The notes under the pieces are model-generated. The model saw only the letters and a program-made list of their open reading frames with translations, made no database searches and had not been told where the DNA came from. Source: Paragemmobacter ruber (GTDB lineage: Bacteria; Pseudomonadota; Alphaproteobacteria; Rhodobacterales; Rhodobacteraceae). Taken from it: 64,000 bases of DNA. The DNA lies in the NCBI RefSeq assembly GCF_009908315.1, contig NZ_JAAATW010000001.1:1632263-1696262 (forward strand), given 5' to 3'. The stretch's first letter is position 1; each line of letters begins with the position of its first letter. Positions 34,931 through 44,601 of this stretch are shown here, piece after piece. The position numbers and the translations under genes are program-made.

Positions 34931-35398
34931 ATGCCCACGACCCTCACCGTGAATGGCCGCACTGAAACGCTCGACCTGCCGCCCGACATTCCGCTGCTCT
35001 GGGCGCTGCGCGACGGGCTCAACCTCACCGGCACCAAATTCGGCTGCGGCGTCGCCGCCTGCGGGGCCTGCACCGTGCATGTCGATGGGCAGGCCGTCCG
35101 CTCCTGCCAGACCGCGCTGGGCGATGTCGCCGGCGCCAGCGTCACCACCATCGAAGGCTTGGGCAACCCCGCCGCCCTGCACGCCGTGCAGGCCGCGTGG
35201 GCCGCGGCACAGGTCGCTCAATGCGGCTATTGCCAGTCGGGCCAGATCATGCAGGCCGCCGCCCTGCTGGCCGAAAACCCCACCCCCACGGATGCCCAGA
35301 TCGACGAGGCGATGTCGGGCAACCTCTGCCGCTGCGGCACCTACCCCCGCATCCGCGCCGCCGTGCAGGATGCCGCCACCCGCCTGAAGGAGGCCTGA
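34931..35398 (+). CDS. 2Fe-2S subunit of molybdenum hydroxylase (IorA-like)
   Basis: 155 residues from ATG 34931 (GGAGG six bases upstream; an earlier ATG at 34919 is less likely). The plant-type 2Fe-2S ligands are C39, C44, C47 and C59; the second cluster uses C98, C101, C133 and C135. The protein is a small electron-transfer subunit of the xanthine dehydrogenase family, in the two-subunit form seen in isoquinoline 1-oxidoreductase. It is followed directly by the large subunit. Confidence 0.9.
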   Translation: MPTTLTVNGRTETLDLPPDIPLLWALRDGLNLTGTKFGCGVAACGACTVHVDGQAVRSCQTALGDVAGASVTTIEGLGNPAALHAVQAAWAAAQVAQCGYCQSGQIMQAAALLAENPTPTDAQIDEAMSGNLCRCGTYPRIRAAVQDAATRLKEA

Positions 35399-35400
35399 TC

Positions 35401-37635
35401 ATGGGACGCGTGATGAAGATCGCCCGCCGCGGATTCCTCTTCGGTTCGGTCGCCCTTATGGGCGGCGTCGCCTTCGGCTGGTATCGCTACGCCACCCCCC
35501 ACGGCAACCCGCTGGAAGGCACGCTCCCCGAAGGCGCGGCCACCCTCAACCCTTACGTCATCATCGACCAGACCGGCGTCACCGTCATCGCCCCCCGGGC
35601 CGAGATGGGGCAGGGCATCCACACCACCCTCGCCGCGCTTGTCGCAGAAGAGATGGATCTCGACTGGTCGCAGATCCGCGTGATGCACGGCCCCGCGTCA
35701 AAGGCCTATTACAACGCGGCCATCCTCGGCGAAGGCGTCCCCTTCGCCCCCACCGATGACAGCCGCCTCGCCAATACCGTGCGCGGCGCGATGGACATCC
35801 CGGCCAAATTCCTCGGGCTTCAGATCACGGGCGGCTCCTCCTCCATCCCCGACGGGTATGAAAAGATGCGCCTCGCCGGGGCCGCCGCCCGTGCCGCGCT
35901 GGTCGAGGCGGCGGCACAGCGCCTCAACGTCCCCGCCGCGCAGCTTTCCACCGAAAACGGCGCCGTGATCGCCCCCGATGGCACCCGCATCCCCTATCCC
36001 GAACTGGCCGTCGCCGCCGCCGCCATCGACCTGCGCGCCGAACCCGCGCTCAAGCCCCGCGAAGACTGGCGGCTTCTGGGCCGCACCCTGCCGCGCACCG
36101 ACATGCTGGCCAAGGTCACGGGAACAGAGACCTACGCCATCGACCTGCGCCTGCCGGGGATGCGCTTCGCCACCGTCCGCACCAACCCGCGCCTCGGGGG
36201 CGAAATGCTGGGCTATGACGCCACCGCCGCCGAAGCCATGCCCGGCGTCGAACGCATCGTTCCCCTGCCGGGTGGCGTGGCCGTGGTCGCCACCAACACA
36301 TGGACGGCGATGCAGGCCGCCGATGCCATCACCTTCGACTGGGGTCCCGCCCCCTATCCGGCCACCAGCGCCGAGATCGCCGAAGAACTGCGCGCCAGCT
36401 TCACCCCCGACCGGCTCGACAGCACCAACCGCGATGATGGCGACGTGGACGCCGCCCTTCCGCCCGATGCCTTCACCGCCGAATACACCGCGCCCTACCT
36501 CGCCCATGCCACGATGGAACCCATGTCCAGCGCGGCATGGCTCAAGGATGGCCGCCTCACCGTCTGGACGGGCCACCAGCTCCCCACCCAGATCCTGACC
36601 GAGGCGCCCGCCCTCACCGGCCTCCCGCCCGAGGCGATCACGGTCGAGGTGCTGCCGATGGGCGGCGGCTTCGGTCGCCGGGCCGAAATGGACATCGTCC
36701 GTCAGGCCATCGCCGTGGCACAGGCCATGGAAGGCACCCCCGTCCTCGTGACTTGGTCCCGGGAAGAGGACATGACCCACGATTTCTACCGCCCCGCCGC
36801 CATGGGCCGCATCTGCGCCGCCGTGGCTGACGGTCGGATCACCGCCTTCGATTTCGCCACCTGCGCCACCTCCGTGGTGGAAAGCCAGATGGGCCGCATC
36901 GGCCTGTCGATCCCCGGCCCCGATGGCACCATCGTGCAGGGCGCGTGGGAACAGCCCTACCGCCTGCCCAACCACCGCGTGACGGGCTACCGCGCCCCGG
37001 CCATGGTCCCCGTGGGATCGTGGCGGTCGGTCGGCGCGTCGCAGAACGCCTTCTTCCACGAAACCGCGATGGATGAACTCGCCCATCTCGCGGGCGCGGA
37101 TCCGCTGGACTTCCGCCTGTCCCAGATCGACCACGATCCCTCGCGCAAGGTGCTCGAGGCTGTCCGCGACATGTCCGGCTGGGGCAGCCCCACCCCGGGC
37201 CGCGCCAAGGGGGTGGCCTTCTGCCTGTCCTTCGGCGTCCCCACCGCGCAGGTGATCGAGGTCGAGGAAACGCCCCAAGGCCTTCGCCTCACCGGCGCAT
37301 GGATCGCCGCCGATGTCGGCATCGCCCTCGACCCCGGCAATATCGAGGCACAGTTGCAAGGCGCCATGGTCTATGGCCTCTCCGCCGCGATCCGGGGGGA
37401 AATCACCTTTGGCGATGGCATGGTGCAGCAGGCGAACTTCTGGGATTACGAACCCCTCCGCCTGTCGCAATGCCCGCCCATCGCGGTGCAGATCCTGCAA
37501 AACCAGCCCCATATCCGCGGCATCGGCGAACCCGGCACCCCGCCCGCCGCCCCCGCGCTCGGCAACGCCATCTTCGCCCTAACGGGCCAGCGCCTGCGCG
37601 ACATGCCCTTCGCCCGGACAGTCAGCTTCGCCTGA
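35401..37635 (+). CDS. molybdopterin-binding subunit of IorB-like hydroxylase/aldehyde dehydrogenase
   Basis: 744 residues from ATG 35401, two bases after the small subunit stop. A twin-arginine signal (KIARRGFLFGSVALMG) suggests export of the folded complex. Cofactor-binding segments are GAGMGQG-like (RAEMGQGIHTTLAALVAEE), MGGGFGRRAEMD and the C-terminal GIGEPGTPPAAPA with the likely catalytic Glu. There is no FAD subunit, so electrons probably go to a cytochrome or quinone. Substrate is an N-heterocycle or aldehyde, not determinable. Confidence 0.88.
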   Translation: MGRVMKIARRGFLFGSVALMGGVAFGWYRYATPHGNPLEGTLPEGAATLNPYVIIDQTGVTVIAPRAEMGQGIHTTLAALVAEEMDLDWSQIRVMHGPASKAYYNAAILGEGVPFAPTDDSRLANTVRGAMDIPAKFLGLQITGGSSSIPDGYEKMRLAGAAARAALVEAAAQRLNVPAAQLSTENGAVIAPDGTRIPYPELAVAAAAIDLRAEPALKPREDWRLLGRTLPRTDMLAKVTGTETYAIDLRLPGMRFATVRTNPRLGGEMLGYDATAAEAMPGVERIVPLPGGVAVVATNTWTAMQAADAITFDWGPAPYPATSAEIAEELRASFTPDRLDSTNRDDGDVDAALPPDAFTAEYTAPYLAHATMEPMSSAAWLKDGRLTVWTGHQLPTQILTEAPALTGLPPEAITVEVLPMGGGFGRRAEMDIVRQAIAVAQAMEGTPVLVTWSREEDMTHDFYRPAAMGRICAAVADGRITAFDFATCATSVVESQMGRIGLSIPGPDGTIVQGAWEQPYRLPNHRVTGYRAPAMVPVGSWRSVGASQNAFFHETAMDELAHLAGADPLDFRLSQIDHDPSRKVLEAVRDMSGWGSPTPGRAKGVAFCLSFGVPTAQVIEVEETPQGLRLTGAWIAADVGIALDPGNIEAQLQGAMVYGLSAAIRGEITFGDGMVQQANFWDYEPLRLSQCPPIAVQILQNQPHIRGIGEPGTPPAAPALGNAIFALTGQRLRDMPFARTVSFA

Positions 37636-37690
37636 CGGGGCCGGATAGGGCCAGCTAGGGCAGGGTGGGGGCCACTTATGGCAAAAAAGA

Positions 37691-37716
37691 CAGGCGGGGT
37701 GGCAAAACCCCGCCTG
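37691..37716 (+). terminator. Rho-independent terminator after iorAB-like genes
   Basis: CAGGCGGGGT (37691-37700) pairs with ACCCCGCCTG (37707-37716) around a 6-base loop and is followed by CTCTTCATTT. It lies 55 bases after the large subunit stop. Confidence 0.75.
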
Positions 37717-37796
37717 CTCTTCATTTGATCAAAGACTCGCCACGATCTGCCTCTATGCTGGCAGCCCTTGGTAATTTTGAATGAAGGATTGGGATC

Positions 37797-38135
37797 ATGG
37801 CCAAAGCACCGCTCAAAACCGTGACCGATACGCGCGAACAGCTTCAGGATGACGTCGAGGCCCGTATTCAGGCCCTGCGCGACGAAATCGCCGCGCTGAC
37901 GAAATCCGTCCGCGATCTGGGCCTGCAAAGCGCGGCCGAGGCAAAGACCAAGGCCCGCGACATCGCCGATGACGCCACGGCCGAGGCGCTGCAAGCCGTC
38001 AAGGACCTGCGCGCCCATGTGGACACGCTGCAATCCGATGTCGAAGACCGGGTGAAAAGCCACCCTTTCGCCTGGCTGGCGGGGGCGGTCGGTCTGGGCG
38101 TGATCCTCGGCCTCATCCTCACGCGCCGCGATTGA
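37797..38135 (+). CDS. DUF883 (ElaB/YqjD-type) membrane-anchored protein
   Basis: 112 residues. An amphipathic coiled region (about 10-85) precedes a C-terminal membrane anchor (FAWLAGAVGLGVILGLILTRRD), the layout of ElaB/YqjD proteins, which bind ribosomes to the inner membrane in stationary phase in E. coli. Its stop overlaps the next gene start (TGATG), so the two are coupled. Confidence 0.8.
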   Translation: MAKAPLKTVTDTREQLQDDVEARIQALRDEIAALTKSVRDLGLQSAAEAKTKARDIADDATAEALQAVKDLRAHVDTLQSDVEDRVKSHPFAWLAGAVGLGVILGLILTRRD

Positions 38136-38512
38136 TGCGGCGCGCGGGTCCCATGGCCCCCGTGATGGGGGCCATCGCCCTGATGGTTGTGGCCGTGCTG
38201 GTCACTCTGGCCGCACTCGGCCTCTTGACCGCCGCCGCCGTCACCGCGCTTGTCCCCCATACGGGCCTGCCCGGCGCGCTCGCGCTTGTCGCGCTGGGCC
38301 TTCTGCTGCTTGTGGCCCTCGTCGCGCTCGCCATCCGCGCCGCCTTGCGCGCCGCGCAGGCCCGCGCGCGCCAGACGGCCACCGTGGCGAACCTCGCCAA
38401 ACTCGCCATGGTGCTCCTGCCCCGGGCCGGGGGCACGCGCCTTGCCAAAGGCCTGCAGATGGGCCTCGGCCTCGCCCTCATCGCGCTGCCGCTCCTGCGC
38501 CGCAAGGGTTGA
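38135..38512 (+). CDS. phage holin family/DUF1469-like membrane protein
   Basis: 125 residues from ATG 38135; a TTG three bases upstream is also in frame. Two hydrophobic segments (VMGAIALMVVAVLVTLAALGLL and GALALVALGLLLLVALVALAI) followed by a basic stretch match the YqjE-like holin superfamily that accompanies DUF883 genes. No phage genes are nearby. Function unknown. Confidence 0.65.
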   Translation: MRRAGPMAPVMGAIALMVVAVLVTLAALGLLTAAAVTALVPHTGLPGALALVALGLLLLVALVALAIRAALRAAQARARQTATVANLAKLAMVLLPRAGGTRLAKGLQMGLGLALIALPLLRRKG

Positions 38513-38564
38513 TCCTTCCCAACCGCCCCGCGCCCGCCCTATGCTGCGGGCCGGAGGAACCGCC

Positions 38565-39857
38565 ATGACCCGCATCACCGCCATCCGCGCGCTGGACATC
38601 CGCTTTCCCACCTCGCGCAGCCTTGACGGCTCCGATGCGATGAACCTCGCCCCCGACTACTCCGCCGCCTATTGCATCATAGAAACCGATGACGGCACCG
38701 AAGGCCACGGCCTCACCTTCACCATCGGGCGCGGGAACGAACTTTGCGTCGCCGCCATCCGCGCCCTCGCCCCCCTGATTGAACATATCCCCGTCGAAGA
38801 CCTGCTCGCCGATATGGGCGCGACATGGCGCCGCCTCACCGGCGACAGCCAGCTCCGCTGGGTGGGGCCCGACAAGGGGGTGATCCACCTCGCCACCGCC
38901 GCCCTTGTCAACGCGCTGTGGGATCTCTGGGGCAAACGCGCGGGCAAACCCGTCTGGCGCCTCCTCTGCGACATGACGCCCACAGAGACCGTGGCGCTGG
39001 TGGACTGGCGCTACCTCTCCGATGCGCTCGACCCCGGCCGCGCCCGCGAACGGCTCGAAGAACACGCCCCCACCCGCGCCGCCCGCATCGCCGAGATGCG
39101 CGCCACCGGCTACCCCGCCTATACCACCTCCGCCGGCTGGCTCGGCTATTCCGACGAAAAGATGCGCCGCCTGTGCCAAGAGGCGATCGCCCAAGGCTGG
39201 TCCCATTTCAAGATGAAGGTCGGCGGCAATCTGGAAGATGACATCCGCCGCGCCCGCATCATCCGTCAGGAAATCGGCCCCCACCGCCGCCTGATGATGG
39301 ATGCCAATCAGGTCTGGGGCGTGGCACAGGCCATCGAACACATGAAAGCGCTGGCCGAATTCGACCCGTGGTTCATCGAAGAACCCACCAGCCCCGATGA
39401 CATCCTCGGCCATGCCGCCATCGCCCGCGGCGTGGCCCCCATCAAGGTGGCGACGGGCGAGCATTGCCAGAACGCCGTGATGTTCAAACAGTTCCTGCAG
39501 GCCGACGCCCTGCAGATCCTCCAACTCGACAGCGCCCGCCTCGGCGGCGTCAATGAAATCGTGGGCGTGTTCCTTTTGGCCGATCACTTCGGCACCCCCG
39601 TCTGCCCCCATGCGGGCGGCGTGGGCCTGTGCGAATATGTCCAGCACCTGTCGATCTTCGATTATGTCTGCGTCTCGGCCAGCCTCACCGATCGGGTGCT
39701 GGAATATGTCGATCACCTGCATAACCATTTCCTAACGCCCGTTCATATGAACGCTGGCCACTACATGCCGCCCGAGGCGCCCGGCTATTCCATCACTATG
39801 AAACCCGCCTCTCTCGCCGCGCACCGCTACCCCGACGGCGCGGCGTGGCAGGGCTGA
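38565..39857 (+). CDS. L-fuconate dehydratase (enolase superfamily)
   Basis: 430 residues from ATG 38565 with GGAGG upstream. SLDGSDAMNLAPDYSAAY at the N-terminus is typical of L-fuconate dehydratase. Catalytic residues fit: K216-x-K218, metal ligands D246, E272 and E299, and H349. It converts L-fuconate to 2-keto-3-deoxy-L-fuconate. No other fucose genes adjoin, so a different acid sugar of like stereochemistry is possible. Confidence 0.88.
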   Translation: MTRITAIRALDIRFPTSRSLDGSDAMNLAPDYSAAYCIIETDDGTEGHGLTFTIGRGNELCVAAIRALAPLIEHIPVEDLLADMGATWRRLTGDSQLRWVGPDKGVIHLATAALVNALWDLWGKRAGKPVWRLLCDMTPTETVALVDWRYLSDALDPGRARERLEEHAPTRAARIAEMRATGYPAYTTSAGWLGYSDEKMRRLCQEAIAQGWSHFKMKVGGNLEDDIRRARIIRQEIGPHRRLMMDANQVWGVAQAIEHMKALAEFDPWFIEEPTSPDDILGHAAIARGVAPIKVATGEHCQNAVMFKQFLQADALQILQLDSARLGGVNEIVGVFLLADHFGTPVCPHAGGVGLCEYVQHLSIFDYVCVSASLTDRVLEYVDHLHNHFLTPVHMNAGHYMPPEAPGYSITMKPASLAAHRYPDGAAWQG

Positions 39858-39914
39858 TCGGGCCTCCAGGTCGCCACGCGGCATGGGCCGCAGAGGCCCC
39901 AACCCCGGCGCCGG

Positions 39915-40997
39915 TCACATCACGCCAATATCCGCCTGTGCCACCGACACCGATTTCACGATGGCAAACACCGCTGCCCCCTCCCGCAACTCCAACGCCA
40001 TAGCCGACCGCCGCGTGATCCGCACCAACAGCGCATCCCCCCCCACCGACAGCCGCACCAATGCGCCGGGTCCATCCCCCATCCGCACCGCCGCCACCAC
40101 CGCCGGAAGCACGTTCAGCGCCGAAATCCCCTCGGGCCGCGCCCGCGCGATGATCACGTCCTGCGCCGCGATCCGCACGCGCAGCGCCGTCCCCACCGCC
40201 GCCTCCACTCGGGGCAGCCAGACCGGCCCCGCCGCCGTTTCCAGCCGCGTCAGCCTGTCCTCCTCCTGCGCGGCCACCCGTGCGGGCAGGATCGACCCCG
40301 CCTCCCGCAGCCCCAGCACCGGCGCCAGCGCCGGATCGGCCAGCACCTCGGCCACCGGCCCCGCCGCCCGGATGCGGCCCGCCTCCATCACCACCAGCGT
40401 GGTCGCCAGCCGCGCCACCTCGGCCATCGCATGGCTGACATAGAGGATCGGGATATCCGTCCCGTCCCGCAACCGCTCCAGCCAAGGCAGGATCTCGGCC
40501 TTCCGCGCCTCATCCAGCGCCGCCAGCGGCTCATCCATCAGCAAAAGGCGCGGGTTCGACAGCAGCGCCCGCCCGATGGCCACCCGCTGCTTCTCGCCGC
40601 CCGACAGGGCGACGGGGTGCCGCTCCAGCAGCGCGCCGATGCCCAGCATCTCCACCACCGCCTCCAGCGAAACCCCACCCTTCGGCGCGAACCAGCGCCC
40701 ATAGGTCAGGTTCTGCCGCACCGTCAGATGCGGAAACAGCCGCGCGTCCTGAAACACATAACCCAACCGCCGCCGATGGGGTGGCAGGGCCACGCCCCCC
40801 GCCCGGTCAAACAGCACCGCGCCCCCGGCACTGATCCGCCCCCGGTCTGGCATCAACAGCCCCGCCACCGCATTCACCACCGTCGTCTTGCCCGATCCCG
40901 ACCGCCCGAACAGCGCCGTCACCCCCGGCGGCGCGTCAAAGGCCACGTCCAGCGCGAATCCCGGAAACGCATGTTCCAGCTCCACCGACAGGCTCAT
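39915..40997 (-). CDS. modC: molybdate ABC transporter ATP-binding protein ModC
   Basis: 360 residues from ATG 40997. Walker [10 protein letters not shown] (31-39), signature [15 protein letters not shown], Walker [13 protein letters not shown], and a C-terminal TOBE/Mop-like domain (about 290-350, [38 protein letters not shown]). The Mop domain senses molybdate in ModC. Overlaps the end of modB. No modA is in the window. Confidence 0.92.
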   Translation of the reverse strand: MSLSVELEHAFPGFALDVAFDAPPGVTALFGRSGSGKTTVVNAVAGLLMPDRGRISAGGAVLFDRAGGVALPPHRRRLGYVFQDARLFPHLTVRQNLTYGRWFAPKGGVSLEAVVEMLGIGALLERHPVALSGGEKQRVAIGRALLSNPRLLLMDEPLAALDEARKAEILPWLERLRDGTDIPILYVSHAMAEVARLATTLVVMEAGRIRAAGPVAEVLADPALAPVLGLREAGSILPARVAAQEEDRLTRLETAAGPVWLPRVEAAVGTALRVRIAAQDVIIARARPEGISALNVLPAVVAAVRMGDGPGALVRLSVGGDALLVRITRRSAMALELREGAAVFAIVKSVSVAQADIGVM

Positions 40998-41695
40998 CCC
41001 AGCCCCCCGATCCGCCGCGCCACCCGCCGTCCGATCCATTCGCTGGCGATCAGCGCCCCCATCGCCACGGCGATGGACACGATCACCAGCCGGAACGCCT
41101 GCGCGTCGCCCCCCGGCACCTGAAGGAAGGCATAGATGGCCGATGGCAGGGTCTGCGTCTCACCCGGAATGTTCGACACGAAGGTGATCGTCGCCCCGAA
41201 CTCCCCCATCGCCTTGGCAAAGGCCAGCACCGCCCCGGCCAGCACCCCGGGCAGGATCAGGGGCAGCGTCACCGTCAGGAACACCCAGGCGGGCGACGCG
41301 CCCAACGTGCCTGCCGCCTGCTCCAGCTTGGGATCCACCGCCTCGAACGCCAGCCGTATCGCCCGCACCATCAGCGGGAACGCCATCACCGCCGCCGCCA
41401 GCACCGCGCCCGTCCAGCGAAAGGCCAGCACGATGCCGAACCACTGGTCCAAAAACTGCCCGACATAGCCCCGCCGCCCGAAGGTGATCAGTAGCAGATA
41501 GCCGGTGACGACAGGCGGAAGGATCAAGGGCAGATGCACCAACCCGTTCAGCACCTGTTTGCCCGGAAACTCCCGCCGCGCCAGCAGCCACGCCACCCAG
41601 ATGCCAAGGGGCAGGCTGATCACGGTTGCCCAGAACGCCACCCGCAGCGACAGCGCCACCGCCTGCCATTCCGTGGGCGACAGCCAGTCCGTCAT
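40994..41695 (-). CDS. modB: molybdate ABC transporter permease ModB
   Basis: 233 residues from ATG 41695 (TTG at 41698 is also in frame). LPLILPPVVTGYLLL, the EAA loop DPKLEQAAGTLGASPAWVFLTVTLPLILPG and FAKAMGEFGATITFVSNIPGETQTL are typical of ModB. Directly followed by modC. A dyad lies 44-65 bases upstream. Confidence 0.93.
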   Translation of the reverse strand: MTDWLSPTEWQAVALSLRVAFWATVISLPLGIWVAWLLARREFPGKQVLNGLVHLPLILPPVVTGYLLLITFGRRGYVGQFLDQWFGIVLAFRWTGAVLAAAVMAFPLMVRAIRLAFEAVDPKLEQAAGTLGASPAWVFLTVTLPLILPGVLAGAVLAFAKAMGEFGATITFVSNIPGETQTLPSAIYAFLQVPGGDAQAFRLVIVSIAVAMGALIASEWIGRRVARRIGGLG

Positions 41696-41738
41696 CAATG
41701 GGCGGTCCCTGTGGGCGGCATGGCATCCCTGCGCTTGC

Positions 41739-41760
41739 GATATATCCGGGCGAACATATC
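41739..41760. promoter_or_regulatory. dyad GATATAT-N8-ACATATC upstream of modBC (possible ModE/Mop-type site)
   Basis: The arms match at six of seven positions. AT-rich inverted repeats with TATAT cores are the usual molybdate-regulator sites before mod operons. It sits 44-65 bases before the modB ATG. Confidence 0.4.
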
Positions 41761-41799
41761 ACCACGGCCCCGGCGCGGGGCAAGCCCCTTCTGCCCCGC

Positions 41800-42852
41800 T
41801 CAGCCCGCCAGAACGATCAGGTCGCGCGCGTGCAGGCTCACCTCCGTCTCGGCCCCGATGGCCGGGGGTGGGGCATCCATGCGGTTGAACGTGTCCAGCG
41901 CCACGACAGACCCGCCCGCCCGCGCCCGCACCCGGATGATGGAGCCAAGGAATTCCACACTCTCGATGGTCGCGGGCAGCACCACATCCGCGCCCTCGAC
42001 GCGGCCCAACTGCACCGCCTCCGGCCGCAGCGCCAGCGCCACCGTCGCGCCCTTGCTCGCCTCCACCGGCTCGGCCAGCGTCACCGGCACACCCGCCAGC
42101 GTCACCGATTGCGGCCCCGTGACCGCGCCGTCAAAGACGTTCAGCGTCCCCACGAAGGTGGCCACGAACCGCGTCGAGGGGCGGTTATACACCTCGAACG
42201 GCGCGCCCACCTGTTCCGCGATCCCGCCATTCATCACCACCACGCGGTCCGACATCGACAGCGCCTCTTCCTGATCATGCGTCACGAAGATGGTGGTGAT
42301 CCCCAACTCCCGCTGGATCTCGCGGATCTCGTTGCGCAAGGACACCCGCACCTTCGCATCCAGCGCCGACAACGGCTCATCCAGCAACAGCACCCGCGGG
42401 CTGGGCGCCAAGGCCCGCGCCAAGGCCACCCGCTGCTGCTGCCCGCCCGACAGCTGGAACGGATAGCGCCCCCCCATCTCGGGCAGCCCGATCAGGCGCA
42501 GCATCTCCTCCACCCGCGCATCGCGCTTGTCCTTGGCCACGCCCTTCACCTTCAGGCCGAAGGCCACATTCTCGGCCACCGTCATGTTGGGAAACAGCGC
42601 ATAGGCCTGAAACATCATCCCGATATTGCGCTGGTTGGGCTTCAGCCCCGTCACCTCCTGCCCGTCGATCACGATCCCGCCCGATGTCGGCGTCTCGAAC
42701 CCCGCCACCATCCGCAGCACCGTGGTCTTGCCGCATCCCGACGGACCCAGCAGCGAGATGAACTCCCCCTTCTCCACGCTCAGGTTGAAATCCTTCACCA
42801 CCCGGTTGGTGCCAAAGGTCTTTTCCAGATGGGACAGCGACAGGAACGACAT
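41800..42852 (-). CDS. PotA-like ABC transporter ATP-binding protein
   Basis: 350 residues. Walker A GPSGCGKTT, signature LSGGQQQRVALARAL, Walker B LLLDEPLSALDAKVR and a C-terminal TOBE domain (about 270-345). Last gene of an operon with a binding protein and two permeases; its start overlaps the preceding permease stop. The family includes polyamine, iron and 2-aminoethylphosphonate importers; the substrate here is unknown. Confidence 0.9.
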   Translation of the reverse strand: MSFLSLSHLEKTFGTNRVVKDFNLSVEKGEFISLLGPSGCGKTTVLRMVAGFETPTSGGIVIDGQEVTGLKPNQRNIGMMFQAYALFPNMTVAENVAFGLKVKGVAKDKRDARVEEMLRLIGLPEMGGRYPFQLSGGQQQRVALARALAPSPRVLLLDEPLSALDAKVRVSLRNEIREIQRELGITTIFVTHDQEEALSMSDRVVVMNGGIAEQVGAPFEVYNRPSTRFVATFVGTLNVFDGAVTGPQSVTLAGVPVTLAEPVEASKGATVALALRPEAVQLGRVEGADVVLPATIESVEFLGSIIRVRARAGGSVVALDTFNRMDAPPPAIGAETEVSLHARDLIVLAG

Positions 42853-43634
42853 CAGGCCTTCGCCCTTTCATGTTTGGCAAATCGCGTGGCAAGCTGCATC
42901 AACCCCATGCAGCCCCAGGTGATGGCAAAGGCGATCACCGCCAGCGCCGGCGGCTCATAGGCGCGGTTCGCCCCCAGAAGCTGCATATAGGGCCCGAAGG
43001 CCGGCCGGTTCAGCAGCGCCGCCATCGTGAACTCGCCCAGCACGATGGCCAGCGTCAGAAATGCCCCCGACAGCACCGCCACCATCACGTTGGGCAGGAT
43101 GATCCGCGCCAGAATCGTCACCCACCCCGCGCCAAGGCTCTGCGCCGCTTCCGTCAGCGTGCCCACGTCAATCGTCCTCAGCCCGGTATCCACCGACCGG
43201 TACATGTAGGGCAGGGCCAGCGTCGCATAGCCCATGGTCAGCAGGATATCCGTCCCCAGCGCTGACCCCGTCAGCGGCAGGAAGGACGAAGTGTTGTACA
43301 TCCGTATATAGCCGAACACGATCACGATGGCCGGGATCACCAGCGGTAACAGCGTGATGAACTCCACGAAGGGCCGCGCCTGCGGCAGGCGCAGCCGCAC
43401 CCAATAGGCCGTCGGCACCACCAGCACCACGCCCACCACAATGGTCGCCGCCGCCAGGGCCAGCGAATAGCCGAACGTGGCCCAGAACGCCGGATCCCCG
43501 AACACCGCGGCATAGGCGTCAAAGGAATAGACCCCGCGCCGCATCTTCAGGCTGAATTCCGTCATCCCCACCAAGGGCAACAGGAAGAACAGACAGCCCA
43601 GCAGGAACACGCCCCAGGCGACAACCCGCATCAT
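42852..43634 (-). CDS. ABC transporter permease (PotC-like)
   Basis: 260 residues from ATG 43634, in ATGATG overlap with the previous permease stop. Six membrane segments and the EAA loop EAAQSLGAGWVTILARIILPN. Second half of the channel. Confidence 0.9.
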   Translation of the reverse strand: MMRVVAWGVFLLGCLFFLLPLVGMTEFSLKMRRGVYSFDAYAAVFGDPAFWATFGYSLALAAATIVVGVVLVVPTAYWVRLRLPQARPFVEFITLLPLVIPAIVIVFGYIRMYNTSSFLPLTGSALGTDILLTMGYATLALPYMYRSVDTGLRTIDVGTLTEAAQSLGAGWVTILARIILPNVMVAVLSGAFLTLAIVLGEFTMAALLNRPAFGPYMQLLGANRAYEPPALAVIAFAITWGCMGLMQLATRFAKHERAKA

Positions 43635-44506
43635 TTCAGCCACCTTTCCGACCGCACCCGCAGCCAGATGTACAGAAGGTTCGCCCCCGCCGTGATCAGG
43701 ATCATCCCGAAGGCCAGCGCATAGCCAAGGTTCGGATTGCCCAGCACATCGCCGCGGATCTGCGCGAACAGCTTGATCGGCACGATGTTCAACTGCGGCC
43801 CGGTCAGGGCGAAGGCCGTCGCCACCGCGCCAAAGGCATTGGCAAACAGCAGCGCGAAGGTGCCAAGGATCGACGGAAACAGGATGGGCAGGGCCACCAT
43901 CCGCCAATACTGCACCCCCGTCGCGCCCAGCACCGCCGCCGCCTCACGCCATTCCCGCTTCAACCCGTCCAGCGCGGGCGTGATGATCAGGATCATCAGC
44001 GGGATCTGGAAGAACAGATAGGTGATCACCAACCCCCAGAAGGACAGAAGGTTGAACCCATAGGCGCGCAGGTTGATCCCGAACTCCGTCCGCAGCCAGA
44101 CCGTGATCAGCCCCACCGGGCCGATCGTCGCGATAAAGGCGAATGCCAGCGGCACGCCCGCGAAATTCGACGCCACGCCGGAAAATGTCAGCAGGGGCGA
44201 CCGCACCCCCTTGGGCAGGCCGCCGAACACCACCGCCGCCGCCATGGCAAAGCCCACGGCACAGCCCAGCGCGGCGGTGTAAAAAGACAGCTTGATGGAT
44301 GTCCAATAGGCCGCCCGGATCGAATCCGTGTTCAGATCCAGCATGTTCTGCAAGGTGAACCCGCCATCCGGCGTCTGGAACGCGCCCAGTACGATCCGCA
44401 TCGTCGGCAGGATCAGGAACAGGGTCGCGAAAATGGCAAAGGGCAGGATGCCCAACCAGTGCAGGGGAAACCTGCGCGGCGCGCGCCGGATCGGTTCGGT
44501 CGGCAT
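43631..44506 (-). CDS. ABC transporter permease (PotB-like)
   Basis: 291 residues with a basic N-terminus (RRAPRRFPLHWLGILPF), six membrane segments and the EAA loop REAAAVLGATGVQYWRMVALP. First permease of the operon, 95 bases after the binding-protein stop; a terminator hairpin lies in that gap. Confidence 0.9.
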   Translation of the reverse strand: MPTEPIRRAPRRFPLHWLGILPFAIFATLFLILPTMRIVLGAFQTPDGGFTLQNMLDLNTDSIRAAYWTSIKLSFYTAALGCAVGFAMAAAVVFGGLPKGVRSPLLTFSGVASNFAGVPLAFAFIATIGPVGLITVWLRTEFGINLRAYGFNLLSFWGLVITYLFFQIPLMILIITPALDGLKREWREAAAVLGATGVQYWRMVALPILFPSILGTFALLFANAFGAVATAFALTGPQLNIVPIKLFAQIRGDVLGNPNLGYALAFGMILITAGANLLYIWLRVRSERWLK

Positions 44507-44548
44507 CGGTCCCCCTTCGTGCGGGCCGCTCTCGCGGCGGCCTCTTCG

Positions 44549-44582
44549 AAAAACCCCCGCCGCAGCACGGCTGCGGCAGGGG
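44549..44582 (-). terminator. terminator-like hairpin between binding protein and permease genes
   Basis: CCCCCGCCGCAG (44554-44565) pairs with CTGCGGCAGGGG (44571-44582), one mismatch, around 5 bases; on the minus strand it is followed by TTTTT (complement of 44549-44553). It lies 20 bases after the binding-protein stop. Such hairpins often let more binding protein than permease be made. Confidence 0.8.
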
Positions 44583-44601
44583 ATCGTAGCATCAGGCCGG
44601 A

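Noticed and set aside
35698..37512. 604-codon minus-strand frame opposite the molybdopterin subunit
   Set aside because: Gly/His-rich shadow; the plus frame has all expected motifs.
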